Shown in pieces: positions 1 through 7,370 of a stretch of DNA of 64,000 nucleotides. Under the pieces are notes generated by a model. It made no database searches. It saw only the letters and a list, made by a program, of their open reading frames with translations, and was not told the origin of the DNA. The position numbers were made by a program, and so were the translations under genes. Within the stretch, counting starts at the first letter, position 1; each line of letters starts with the position of its first letter. Source of the stretch: Dehalococcoidia bacterium (GTDB lineage: Bacteria; Chloroflexota; Dehalococcoidia; Bin125); the NCBI GenBank assembly GCA_022828105.1, contig JAJEJC010000009.1, forward strand, positions 62,001 to 126,000. The letters are read 5' to 3'.

Positions 1-1
1 C

Positions 2-895
2 CGCGTCAGCGACTCCTACCTGCTCGACTGGTGGGCGCGCGACTTCGGCGGCTGGCGCAAGGAGTATCGCGCAGAAGCGCTCGCGCCGGTCCAGACGCGG
101 CTCAACTACTACGCATCCTCGAAGCGCGCGCGAGCGATCCTGGGTCAATCCCGCTCCACGATCGACCTCCGCCGAACGATCATCGACGGCGGCATCCTGC
201 TCGTCTCGACGGCGCAGGGGTCGGTCGGACGCGATGTCGCGGCCCTGGCCGGCGCTTCGCTGCTCAACCTGGTCGACTCCGTGTTCCGCGAACAGGAGCG
301 CATCCCGCATGCCGACCGCCGCGGCGCGCTGGTGGTCGTCGATGAGATGCAGACGATCCCCGGCGTGCCGTTCGAGTCGATGCTCTCCGAGCTGGGCAAG
401 TACGGCGCCTCGTTCGTGCTGGCGACCCAGAGCCTGGCCAAGCTGGACGATCTCTCGCCGACGATGAAACACACGCTCTTGGCCAACACCGGCTGCCTCT
501 GCGTCTTCCAGGTCTCGGGCGCGGACGCCCGCGAACTGGTCTGGGAGCTGGGCAAGGAGCGGCTCACGGAGGAGGACCTGGTCGGACAGCCGGCGCATCA
601 CTGCTACGTGCGGGCCTCGGTCGGCGCTCAGCGCCTGCCCGCGTTCTCGATGACCGTGCGCAAGCCCGAGCCGGGCGATCCCGAGCTGGCCCAACGCATC
701 CGCGAGGCCGCTCGGGCCTACACCACCAACCACGAACAGCTGGCCGCGCAGCAGGCCGAGCGCCAACGCCAGGTCGAACGGTTCCACCAGGAGCTTGCCG
801 CCGCAACCGAGCAGACTGCCGCCGCTGCGGCCGAGCCGAAGCCGAAACCGAAGCCGAAGCGCGTGCGCAGCCGGCGCATGGAGCGATCCGCATGA
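2..895 (+). CDS. Conjugative DNA transfer ATPase, TraD/VirD4-like, C-terminal part (5' end outside window)
   Basis: The reading frame is open from the first bases, so the gene begins left of the window; 297 codons are visible. A Walker B-like strand (ALVVVDEMQ, about residues 110-118) is followed by an ATQS turn (about residue 142), the pattern of the TraG/TraD/VirD4 family of hexameric coupling ATPases that bring DNA to a type IV secretion channel at the membrane. The C-terminus is a low-complexity Ala/Gln/Glu tail ending in alternating Lys-Pro and Arg, probably a disordered DNA- or partner-binding tail. The stop overlaps the next start by 4 bp (ATGA), so it is cotranslated with the replication-relaxation protein. 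Walker A is not visible. A VirB4-type ATPase is the main alternative. Confidence 0.7.
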   Translation, partial: RVSDSYLLDWWARDFGGWRKEYRAEALAPVQTRLNYYASSKRARAILGQSRSTIDLRRTIIDGGILLVSTAQGSVGRDVAALAGASLLNLVDSVFREQERIPHADRRGALVVVDEMQTIPGVPFESMLSELGKYGASFVLATQSLAKLDDLSPTMKHTLLANTGCLCVFQVSGADARELVWELGKERLTEEDLVGQPAHHCYVRASVGAQRLPAFSMTVRKPEPGDPELAQRIREAARAYTTNHEQLAAQQAERQRQVERFHQELAAATEQTAAAAAEPKPKPKPKRVRSRRMERSA

Positions 896-2508
896 GTCCG
901 CTCAGCGCCCAGACCGACCTGCTCCGGCAGCTGGCTCACACTCCACTTGCGGACCGCAGCGAACTCGCCGCGCTCAGCGGCTGGTCGCCGTCCGCCGTCT
1001 ACGGCTGCGTCGCCCGGCTCGAACGAGCGGGACTGGTGGAGCACGTGATCCATGCCTCGCCCTCAACGCCGGCCACGAGGCGCTACTGCCTCAGCGCCGC
1101 CGGCGTCCGCTTGTTCGCCGAGGATGCCGGCATCGGCTTGAGCCGAACCCTGGCCCAACACCCGGTCTCGAACGAGTGGCGGCGGCTCCTGGTGCAGCGG
1201 CTCGACACCGCCGCCCTCCTCTACCGCACCGCCATCGAGATCAGCGAAACGGAGTATCCGCTGCGCTTCCGCTGGTACCGGGCGCAGCCGCTGGACGCGG
1301 CGGTGGAGCTGCCCGACGGACGCCGGATCGGGCTCGCCCGGATCGGCCGCACGTCGGACCGCACCGCGATGGCCAAGCGGCTCGGCCGACTCGGCGACTC
1401 CGTCGGAGGCGGCGCGGCGCTGATCATCCTGCCCGATCAAGTCCGGCTGCGCCACGCTCGCCGCATCTTGCGCGGTTCCGCAGCGCTGGCGTTCCTCGGC
1501 CTAGTGGCGCAGGTCGTGCGCGCCGACCCCAGCGCCGCGCTCTGGCAGATTGCGTCCGGAGGCGCGCGCTTCAGCCTCGCGGAGGCGCTGAGGCACGTAA
1601 CAGCGTCGCCTCCGTCGATCACTGAACGCCCGCTGGCGAAGGTGTCGGTGCCTCGGCCGCTCGGGCGGTCGGAGGCGCCGGCGCTCACTCGCAGCGAACA
1701 GCGCGCGCTCGACCTGATCGGCGACTGGCCCTGGCTGCGGCCCGTGCATCTCGCCAATCTGCTCAACTGCAGCCCACGCCGCAGCCGGCAGGCGCTGAGC
1801 CGGCTGCGGCGTCTCGATCTCGTGGTTCGGCGGTTCGCCGCCGGGCAGCCACGGCTGGCGCTGTCCGACGCCGGAATCTCGCGGCTCGCCCGCCGCGACC
1901 GAGCCTCGGTCGCGATCGCCAGACGGCGTTGGAGCGTCGAGTCGGTGGAGCGTTCCTCGCCCTCATCCTGGCGGGACGTGAACGGGGCCCGTTCGCGGCA
2001 GCTGCTGCGCCATCTCGCTCACACCGAATCCGTGCACCGCTTCGTCGCGCAGCTGGCCAAACAGACGGCCGAGGCGGGGTTCGACCTCGCTCAGTTGGAC
2101 CCGCCGCAGCGCGCCTCGCGCTACTTCCGGCTCGACGGCGTCGTGCGCTCCATCTATCCCGACGCGTTCGCAGCGCTCAACGACCATCGCGAGATGCGGG
2201 CGTTCTTCCTGGAGTACGAGCGGCGCGCCGACCGCCCCGCCATGATGCGCGACCGGCTCGCGCCCTACCTCCGCTACTGCTCGACCCGCCGGCCGCTTGA
2301 GGACCATGGGGTCATCCCCACCGTCCTGGTCGTCTTCGAGCGAGATCTCACCGCTCACCACTTTCTCAGATTCGCCGAGCGGGAGTTCGCCCACAGCGGC
2401 ATCCAGGTGCCGCTCTTGGTCTCGAATCGAGCTGCGCTGGAACGGTTGGGCCCTTTGGGCGGAGCCTGGAGCGGCCCGGGCGGGCGCTCCGGGATCTCGC
2501 TGGTCTGA
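892..2508 (+). CDS. Replication-relaxation family protein (plasmid/ICE wHTH protein)
   Basis: The 538-residue protein has two winged-helix-like segments, one at the N-terminus (about residues 1-70, LAALSGWSPSAVYG) and one in the middle (about 263-312, LANLLNCSPRRSRQALSRL). This layout and the C-terminal part (HHFLRFAEREF, then LLVSNRAALERLG) match the replication-relaxation proteins of actinobacterial and Chloroflexi plasmids and integrative elements. These act in the cytoplasm in plasmid replication or mobilisation, though the mechanism is not well established. The start overlaps the coupling ATPase stop (ATGA), placing both in one transfer operon. Family assignment is by overall pattern. 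Confidence 0.65.
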   Translation: MSPLSAQTDLLRQLAHTPLADRSELAALSGWSPSAVYGCVARLERAGLVEHVIHASPSTPATRRYCLSAAGVRLFAEDAGIGLSRTLAQHPVSNEWRRLLVQRLDTAALLYRTAIEISETEYPLRFRWYRAQPLDAAVELPDGRRIGLARIGRTSDRTAMAKRLGRLGDSVGGGAALIILPDQVRLRHARRILRGSAALAFLGLVAQVVRADPSAALWQIASGGARFSLAEALRHVTASPPSITERPLAKVSVPRPLGRSEAPALTRSEQRALDLIGDWPWLRPVHLANLLNCSPRRSRQALSRLRRLDLVVRRFAAGQPRLALSDAGISRLARRDRASVAIARRRWSVESVERSSPSSWRDVNGARSRQLLRHLAHTESVHRFVAQLAKQTAEAGFDLAQLDPPQRASRYFRLDGVVRSIYPDAFAALNDHREMRAFFLEYERRADRPAMMRDRLAPYLRYCSTRRPLEDHGVIPTVLVVFERDLTAHHFLRFAEREFAHSGIQVPLLVSNRAALERLGPLGGAWSGPGGRSGISLV

Positions 2509-2514
2509 GATCGG

Positions 2515-2892
2515 TCACGAAGCCCGGCGCTCATGTCCGCCCGACTCGCACTCTCGGTCTGAGGCGCCGGGCCGCTCATCTCCGGCGAGTCGCTCCCAGA
2601 TGTCTTGATTGAAGAGCAGCGCCTGACGAGGGTCCCAGGCTTGGGCGGCGTCCAGCAAGCAGTCCAGCGCGTCGTGTTCGGCGGCGAAGTCGAGCAGGGT
2701 CAGGAGATGAGCGGCGTCCGGCTTCGCGCCCGCCCGCCAGCGGTGCACGGCCCGCAGGTTGAGTCCCGCCGCCTCCGCGAGCGCTCGCCAGTTCGCTCCC
2801 AGTGCTGACCGCAGCCGCTCCAGCCGACAAGGAAAGTCGTCCGGAAAGCCGCTTCGAAGCGGAGCGGGACAGGGCGGGTCCGAGCTCATCAC
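2515..2892 (-). CDS. Small HTH protein (third gene of coupled trio)
   Basis: The protein has 125 residues. A helix-turn-helix-like segment lies at about residues 23-60 (RLRSALGANWRALAEAAGLNLRAVHRW), of the Cro/C1 type, followed by a helical region rich in Leu, Asp and Ala. Its start overlaps the stop of the preceding minus-strand gene by 4 bp (ATGA), so the three genes from 3361 to 2515 form one translationally coupled operon. It converges on the replication-relaxation gene with 6 bp between stops. A regulator or accessory DNA-binding protein of the mobile element is likely, but no specific function is recognised. Confidence 0.55.
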   Translation of the reverse strand: MMSSDPPCPAPLRSGFPDDFPCRLERLRSALGANWRALAEAAGLNLRAVHRWRAGAKPDAAHLLTLLDFAAEHDALDCLLDAAQAWDPRQALLFNQDIWERLAGDERPGASDRECESGGHERRAS

Positions 2893-3182
2893 TTACCGCC
2901 CAGACGACTCTCTGGGTCCGCTTCCTCTCCCAGCAAATCGGCCAGGCCGCCCGGCACCGACGCAGCCAGCCGCGCGAGCGCGAGCATCGACCCGCCCGAG
3001 GGCGACGCTCCGCGCCGCCAGCGCAGCAGCTGGCGCGTGTCCACACCGAGCGCGGCGGCCATCCCGTCCCAGGTCAGCCCGCTGCGGTCCTTGAGCCGCA
3101 GGAGGCGCTGGGGGAAGTTGCCGGGGATCCGGGCTTGACCTGCGACTAGTCCGGGCTGCGTCGCGCTCCTCCGCCGGCTCAT
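2889..3182 (-). CDS. XRE-like HTH protein (second gene of coupled trio)
   Basis: I chose the ATG at 3182 (97 aa, MSRRRSATQ) over an upstream start at 3419 because it overlaps the stop of the preceding 60-codon gene by 4 bp, and the conserved-looking part begins here. A helix-turn-helix pattern is visible at about residues 25-60 (LRLKDRSGLTWDGMAAALGV, then RQLLRWRRG). It resembles the HTH segment of the next gene (ALAEAAGLNLRAVHRW), so the two may be distant duplicates. It is probably a DNA-binding regulator of the integrated element. Confidence 0.55.
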   Translation of the reverse strand: MSRRRSATQPGLVAGQARIPGNFPQRLLRLKDRSGLTWDGMAAALGVDTRQLLRWRRGASPSGGSMLALARLAASVPGGLADLLGEEADPESRLGGK

Positions 3183-3361
3183 CTGCTCGCTCCTTCCGCC
3201 TGGCCGGCGCCGCGTTCCGCGCCAGGGTTGCCCCCGGGCGCGGCGGGCTGCCGTTCTGCTGCCCGCCGTTTCAGCTGGCGCCGCGCGACCATCCGCGCCA
3301 GAAGGCGCAGACCGTCGCGCAACGCCCGTTGCTCTGCTTCGGTCATCTCCGCTGGATGCAT
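3179..3361 (-). CDS. Small basic helical protein (first gene of coupled trio)
   Basis: This 60-residue protein begins MHPAEMTEAEQRALRDGL and continues as an amphipathic, Arg/Leu-rich helix (LLARMVARRQLKRRAAE) with a Pro/Gly/Ala-rich tail. No domain is recognised. It is kept because its stop overlaps the next start by 4 bp (ATGA), and the next pair of genes overlaps in the same way, a pattern unlikely in noise. It may be a small DNA-binding or partner protein of the HTH genes that follow. Confidence 0.45.
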   Translation of the reverse strand: MHPAEMTEAEQRALRDGLRLLARMVARRQLKRRAAERQPAAPGGNPGAERGAGQAEGASR

Positions 3362-3551
3362 GACGTCCCGTTCTCCAACGAACTCGTGGCTGAGGCTGTA
3401 GTCGGAGCAGGTGGGTCATGGCGCACGCCCTATCGGATACTATGTTCTATGTTGATAGTCATCATATGAGTTATAGAGTCGGTTTGCAATGCTCGACGAA
3501 AGACAAAACAGATTATGTGGACAAGTCAATAGAGGGGAACTGCTCTAGCGC
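3362..3551. promoter_or_regulatory. AT-rich intergenic region upstream of the small HTH operon
   Basis: This gap is clearly richer in A/T than its surroundings (about 3430-3525), with several ATAG/CTAT and CATATG-type words, including one TATGTTCTATGTTGATAG stretch. It lies upstream of the minus-strand trio starting at 3361 and just past the stop of the Crp/Fnr gene, so it probably holds the promoter and operator of the trio. No exact -35/-10 pair is called. Confidence 0.3.
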
Positions 3552-4313
3552 TCAGTCCCGACCGCGGCCTGCGATCAAGGGACCGATCTCCCGCTTCCGC
3601 ACATCCCGGAACGCCCGCTCTTTGAGCGACTCCACATCCGGCACCGACACCTCGCCCTTGAACCGACCGCTGGCCGCGTCTCCCCAGGTGATCGCCTCCG
3701 CCTCGGCCAGCTCCGCCAGTCCCGCCGCCACCGCCGAGCGCGACATCGTCGTCAGCCGCCCGATGTCCTTCTGCCTCATCGCGATGGTCCGATCCCTGCC
3801 GAAGTCCAGGTCGTCCAGCGCCAGCCGCGAGACCAGCGCTGCCGCCACCCGCGCCGATGGACTGCCGTTCGTCGCCAGCGACACCCAGTAGAACCGAGAC
3901 AGCCGGCGCATCAGCAGCTCGTGCATTCGCTCGCGCACGGACGGTATCCGCTCGACGACCCGCGTCATCACGCCGATCGGAATGCCGACCACGACCGCCT
4001 CGTCGACCGCTGAGTAGCTGCCCACCCAGCGCTCGGCATCCATCAGCAACTCGTGAATCCCAACGAGGAACGGCGCCGCCAGCTCCGAGTGCGGGAACTG
4101 CCACGGCGCCAGCGTCCCGTGCTGGACGAAGTAGAGCTGCGTGAACGCGCTGCCCGACGCGATCAGCGGCGTCTCCGACGACGGTTCGGCGACCTGCAGC
4201 TGAAGCGGCAGCCCGGTCTCAATCAGCACCGCCTCAAGGGCATCCGGCGGGACGCCCTCGAAGTCGAGGCAGCGCGCCAGCGTCTGAGCGAATCCCTCGA
4301 TCTGGATAGTCAT
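3552..4313 (-). CDS. Crp/Fnr-family transcriptional regulator
   Basis: The 253-residue protein has the Crp/Fnr layout: an N-terminal effector-binding beta-roll (about residues 40-125, with LYFVQHGTLAPW), a long dimer helix (about 125-165) and a C-terminal winged helix (about 175-225; RQKDIGRLTTMSRSAVAAGLAEL is the recognition region). There are no Fnr-type Cys residues, so it does not look like an oxygen-sensing [4Fe-4S] protein. Ligand and targets are unknown. It lies alone within the mobile element and may regulate element genes. Confidence 0.75.
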   Translation of the reverse strand: MTIQIEGFAQTLARCLDFEGVPPDALEAVLIETGLPLQLQVAEPSSETPLIASGSAFTQLYFVQHGTLAPWQFPHSELAAPFLVGIHELLMDAERWVGSYSAVDEAVVVGIPIGVMTRVVERIPSVRERMHELLMRRLSRFYWVSLATNGSPSARVAAALVSRLALDDLDFGRDRTIAMRQKDIGRLTTMSRSAVAAGLAELAEAEAITWGDAASGRFKGEVSVPDVESLKERAFRDVRKREIGPLIAGRGRD

Positions 4314-4581
4314 CGCCGTCGTTCTTCCTGTCGGCTGACAACCGCATTGTAGATTTGGCGGCCTGGCCTATGCCTTCCATCCGCAGATCTGCGCCATGCC
4401 TCTTGGCCAGCGGGATATGGGTTGACTCTGTAACGCAGTCACCGCCTCGGACCTTGCCATGACCGGCAGCGCGAACGCCAACGCCGCCGCGCCTGAAGCG
4501 GCGACTTCGTACGGGGCGTGGGTCAGGAGCCTCAATAACAACGAGCAGCAGTGCGAGTCCTTCGGCGTCGCGTTCGGGCGA

Positions 4582-4997
4582 CTAGTTTCGCAGCAGCGCC
4601 GCGAATCCGGCCTGTTTGATGTCTCGGTCGTAAGCGAGGACCTCGCGATCCCGCGTTCCTCGATCGCGAGGAAACTCGCGCAGTCGGTCCCGCTCCAGAG
4701 TTGGTCTGGTCGATCGGCATAGCGCTGAGCGGCGGCGCGGAACTGCCCGGTCGCTTGCGGGATGATCTCCGTTTGCGCATCTTGCTGCAATCGCAACACG
4801 AGCCTGAGCGCCGCGCGGCGGGCAGTCCCTCCTCCGCGCGACATGTGGTTGAACACCTCAACCAGCAGCATCTCGGTCGTCACAACTATGTCGCCCGCCA
4901 ACTCCACCGCCATGGCTTGGGCGGGGCGATGCACTCGGTCGCGTGGCCGCAGTAACGCGATCCAGTTACTGGAGTCGGCAAAGAACGTGCGGGTCAT
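4582..4997 (-). pseudogene. PIN-domain (VapC-like) toxin, frameshifted
   Basis: The N-terminal part reads as a PIN ribonuclease (MTRTFFADSSNWIALLRP, first acidic residue Asp8; Glu in TTEMLLVEVFNHM; FRAAAQRYADRPDQLWSGTDCASFLAIEERG). At about 4645-4650 the frame breaks: after EERGI the original frame turns into nonsense, while the neighbouring frame continues as EVLAYDRDIKQAGFAALLRN and stops at 4582. Restoring one base gives a 138-codon PIN protein of normal length with the last acidic motif (YDRD) in place. As written the gene makes a product without its C-terminal active-site part, so it is probably inactive, unless the base is a sequencing error. Confidence 0.65.
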
Positions 4998-5116
4998 CCC
5001 TCTTCCTTGGGATGGCCGGAGAGGTAATGCGGATCAACACTCGCCGTCTGGCCAACAGCAGAATCGAGTTCGCGCTGCAGCACCGAGTCCACGGCGGCGG
5101 CTGGTCTGAGAGAGTC
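4994..5116 (-). pseudogene. Possible antitoxin remnant upstream of the PIN gene
   Basis: A reading frame on the minus strand ends in a TGA that overlaps the ATG of the PIN gene (ATGA at 4994-4997), as antitoxin genes often do. The visible C-terminal part is about 40 codons (ending ASVDPHYLSGHPKEEG) and is closed upstream by a TAG at 5117-5119 with no ATG in frame. It is read as the tail of a lost antitoxin. The stretch 5117-5226 shows nothing else I can call. Confidence 0.3.
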
Positions 5117-5226
5117 CTACCGCGCGCACGCAAACCGCCAACGTGTTCGGCTCTAGACCGCTGGCTCAGCTCATCACCACTCGCGATCCCTTGGGAACGC
5201 GTGGAGTCATAGAGAGTGAGAACGAC

Positions 5227-5502
5227 ATGGCCGATAAAGCCAATGCTTACCAGCAGTCCAGCCGAACGATGACCGAGATAGAACTAGCAGACGACCGCGG
5301 CCTGCTGACTGCCTATGGAGAGAAGGAGTTCAGATCAGCCACTTTAGCCATCGGCAGAGTGCCTTGAAGCGAAGTTGCCACTCAACTAGACGAGAACTCC
5401 GAGCTTGCGCTCTCCGTATCTCTTCGTACGAAGGAGGACGTATCCGAATTGGTCGGTGCACTGACGACGGCAACGAAGGAGTTGATCTGGGAGATTGAGT
5501 AG
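5227..5502 (+). pseudogene. Small protein gene interrupted by an in-frame TGA
   Basis: From the ATG at 5227 a frame reads MADKANAYQQSSRTMTEIEL and on to a TGA at 5365-5367. The same frame then continues for 44 more protein-like codons (SEVATQLDENSELALSVSL ... TTATKELIWEIE) to a TAG at 5500. Both halves have ordinary composition, so this looks like one 91-residue protein broken by a nonsense change. The site lacks a Cys/redox context, so readthrough as selenocysteine is not favoured. No family is recognised. Confidence 0.4.
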
Positions 5503-5598
5503 TCATGGCACCCACGTTCAACAGGCCTCACTCGGCCGCCGTTCGGGACTAGCACCGGTGTCTCTGATATTCTGTCGCCAGCCGAGAGCGAGGCGGAG

Positions 5599-5805
5599 AT
5601 GGAGACGCAGCACGATCATCTGGAGTTGGCCAAGCAAGTCATGAACGAACTCCGGGCCGAGTTCGCGCAGACAAACGCGATGATCGCGTGTATGGCGTCA
5701 AAGGCGGATATCGAGCGACTTGAGAAGCGACTCGACGCACATGTCGCGGGGATCGAGCAACATATCTGGTGGATCACTGCGCGACTCCCCATTGAGCGGC
5801 CGTAG
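5599..5805 (+). CDS. Small coiled-coil hypothetical protein
   Basis: The 68-residue protein is predicted to be almost fully helical, with heptad-like spacing through SKADIERLEKRLDAHVAGIEQ (about residues 34-54), so it may form a coiled coil. A purine-rich GGCGGAG lies a few bases before the ATG. Composition is less G/C-biased than in core genes. No family recognised. It sits in a gene-poor part of the mobile element with broken toxin genes. Confidence 0.45.
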   Translation: METQHDHLELAKQVMNELRAEFAQTNAMIACMASKADIERLEKRLDAHVAGIEQHIWWITARLPIERP

Positions 5806-5873
5806 GACGGACGGCTGTGCGCTATTCTCCCGCCAGCCGCGTGGCACTCGTGCGGACCAGCCTGGAGAGCAAC

Positions 5874-6086
5874 ATGGCCGGAGAATCTCAAACCAACGTG
5901 TACGACCTCGTGCTCTACGCGACCGAGAACAGCTACATCGATCCCGACGACTTTCGGACGATCATGGCCTGCATGCTCCGGAACGAGGACGCAAAAGCGC
6001 AGCTGTCCAGGTACGGCCGTGAAGGCTCCGAGAAATTCACCGCGCTTATCGACAAGCACCTACAGAAGGATGCCGATGACGACTGA
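5874..6086 (+). CDS. Small hypothetical protein
   Basis: I chose the ATG at 5874 (MAGESQTNVYDLVLYATENS, 70 aa), preceded by CTGGAGAG, over an in-frame ATG at 5817 whose first 19 codons look non-coding. The protein is helical and acidic (ENSYIDPDDFRTIMACMLRNEDAKAQLSRYG, ending KDADDD). No family is recognised. A short GCCCA/TGGGC inverted repeat follows at about 6155-6172 and might act as a weak terminator. Confidence 0.45.
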   Translation: MAGESQTNVYDLVLYATENSYIDPDDFRTIMACMLRNEDAKAQLSRYGREGSEKFTALIDKHLQKDADDD

Positions 6087-6285
6087 GATGACTACGGACT
6101 CCACGAAACCCTTGTGGACGGATGTCTAGCTAAAGTGAGAATCTCCGCCGGTTCGCCCAATGACGCCTGGGCGGGCCGGAAGAAACAATGAGCGCTCCAG
6201 GCCGTACATGCCAAACTGGAGTTCGCTTCTTGGCGACGCCACTGGATGGCCGTGCCGTGCAGCTTCGCGAGCTATCGAACTAGGT

Positions 6286-6703
6286 TCAGGCAGATGAGGA
6301 CGGGTTGACTACCTGAACGCCGCCGTAGTCCAGACCCGGGTTTCAGGTCCTCGGAATAGGCGGCATCGCACTCCATCGCTTGCGCGGCGGCGATGATCGC
6401 TGCATCCCAGCACGAGATCTGATAGCGCTGGCTGATGGCGGCCGCGGAACGGAGCAAGCCTATCGTCACCGGAAGGACGGTCCTCTGCACGAGTCTCTCT
6501 TCGAACTGCATAGCCGATTCGTGCGACAGCCTGCCGGGCCGACTTGGCCGACTGACCTGGCGGCAGGACTCCTGCAGCACCTAGACCGAGAGAACGAGTT
6601 CCCCGGAGTTCAGGAGGCTCTGGGCAGCAGCCTGCTTGCTTGCCTCATAAGGCGCCGAGCTGACGGCGTAGACCAACACATCGGTGTCGACGAAGCGTGG
6701 CAC
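6286..6703 (-). pseudogene. PIN-domain (VapC-like) toxin with a nonsense codon and a frameshift
   Basis: From a GTG at 6703 the frame reads VPRFVDTDVLVYAVSSAP, the start of a PIN domain (VDTDVLVYA has the first acidic residues). About 40 codons in, a TAG (at 6584-6586) replaces an expected Gln in LSV-stop-VLQES, and the frame then continues through ISQRYQISCWDAAIIAAAQ to YSEDL. There an extra A (near 6342) shifts the frame; the restored C-terminus is NPGLDYGGVQVVNPSSSA with a stop at 6286. Undoing both changes gives a 138-codon PIN protein. Two independent lesions make this a genuine pseudogene. Confidence 0.7.
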
Positions 6704-6708
6704 CTCGT

Positions 6709-6921
6709 TTAGGTACGGCCGCCACCAACGCGGCCGTAGAGTTCGTCCCTGGGCACGTTGTCCGAAGCTCGGAAACCCGGATGGGCCGCGCGAATCTCGC
6801 CGAGGACTTGATTCAAGTTGTACCGATCGACCCTGCTGGAAGGGCCGAGGGAATCCTCCGCGGTGACTACTTTCTCGACCGCGTCAACAAGAAGCGCGGC
6901 CGCCCATTCGGGCAGCGACAC
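6709..6921 (-). CDS. Antitoxin-like protein partnered with the broken PIN gene
   Basis: The 70-residue protein (MSLPEWAAALLVDAVEKVV ... RASDNVPRDELYGRVGGGRT) ends 5 bp before the GTG of the PIN pseudogene, the order and spacing of vapBC operons. The N-terminal part is helical and the C-terminal part is polar and probably binds the toxin. It is called an antitoxin mainly on position; the DNA-binding fold is not recognisable by eye. It would have no functional toxin partner here. Confidence 0.5.
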   Translation of the reverse strand: MSLPEWAAALLVDAVEKVVTAEDSLGPSSRVDRYNLNQVLGEIRAAHPGFRASDNVPRDELYGRVGGGRT

Positions 6922-7370
6922 CTGTAGCTCCTAGGCTCGGATGGACACGCGTCGATGAGTCTCTTTGTCGACAGAAACCAGGATGCTGTGCGTGGATTCC
7001 AATTCGCAACCCTTCTTTCTCACAGCATATGCAAACACGGTCGACCTGCGCGAGTCATTGGTCGGCTCGATCTGGTGTTGCCATCCTTTGAGATCACGTG
7101 GATGTGGCTCCCACGCAACGGCAGGTCTAGATCTTGACCCTACCCGGGACGCGTGCCCTCCGCTCGACTCAGAGGCGATGGACAAGCACACGGACCGCGC
7201 ATGGAGGCTTCCTATTGCATAGAACCGAGACGCCAGGGTCCAGGCCTTCTGCCCAGTCATGGCTGCCCGAGGCGACCGGCAAGCTCGCGACCAACGCTCG
7301 TGGAGCCTTCGAGTAAGGTGTCTATTGGGTGTGAGCGCCGCCACCCAGGTGCGGAAGTTGGGTTCGACGA
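6922..7370. other. Intergenic stretch with a degraded coding fragment
   Basis: No intact gene is convincing. On the minus strand the C-terminal 45 codons ending at 6931 look protein-like (AYAVRKKGCELESTHS then VSVDKETHRRVSIRA), while the 5' part of the same frame does not. A neighbouring frame just upstream also looks protein-like (LPLRGSHIHVISKDGNT). This suggests the remains of one minus-strand gene broken by a frameshift near 7050-7070. Family unknown. Confidence 0.25.

Noticed and set aside
5365..5367. TGA at 5365 as selenocysteine
   Set aside because: No neighbouring Cys or redox motif and no clear hairpin just downstream; a nonsense mutation is likelier.
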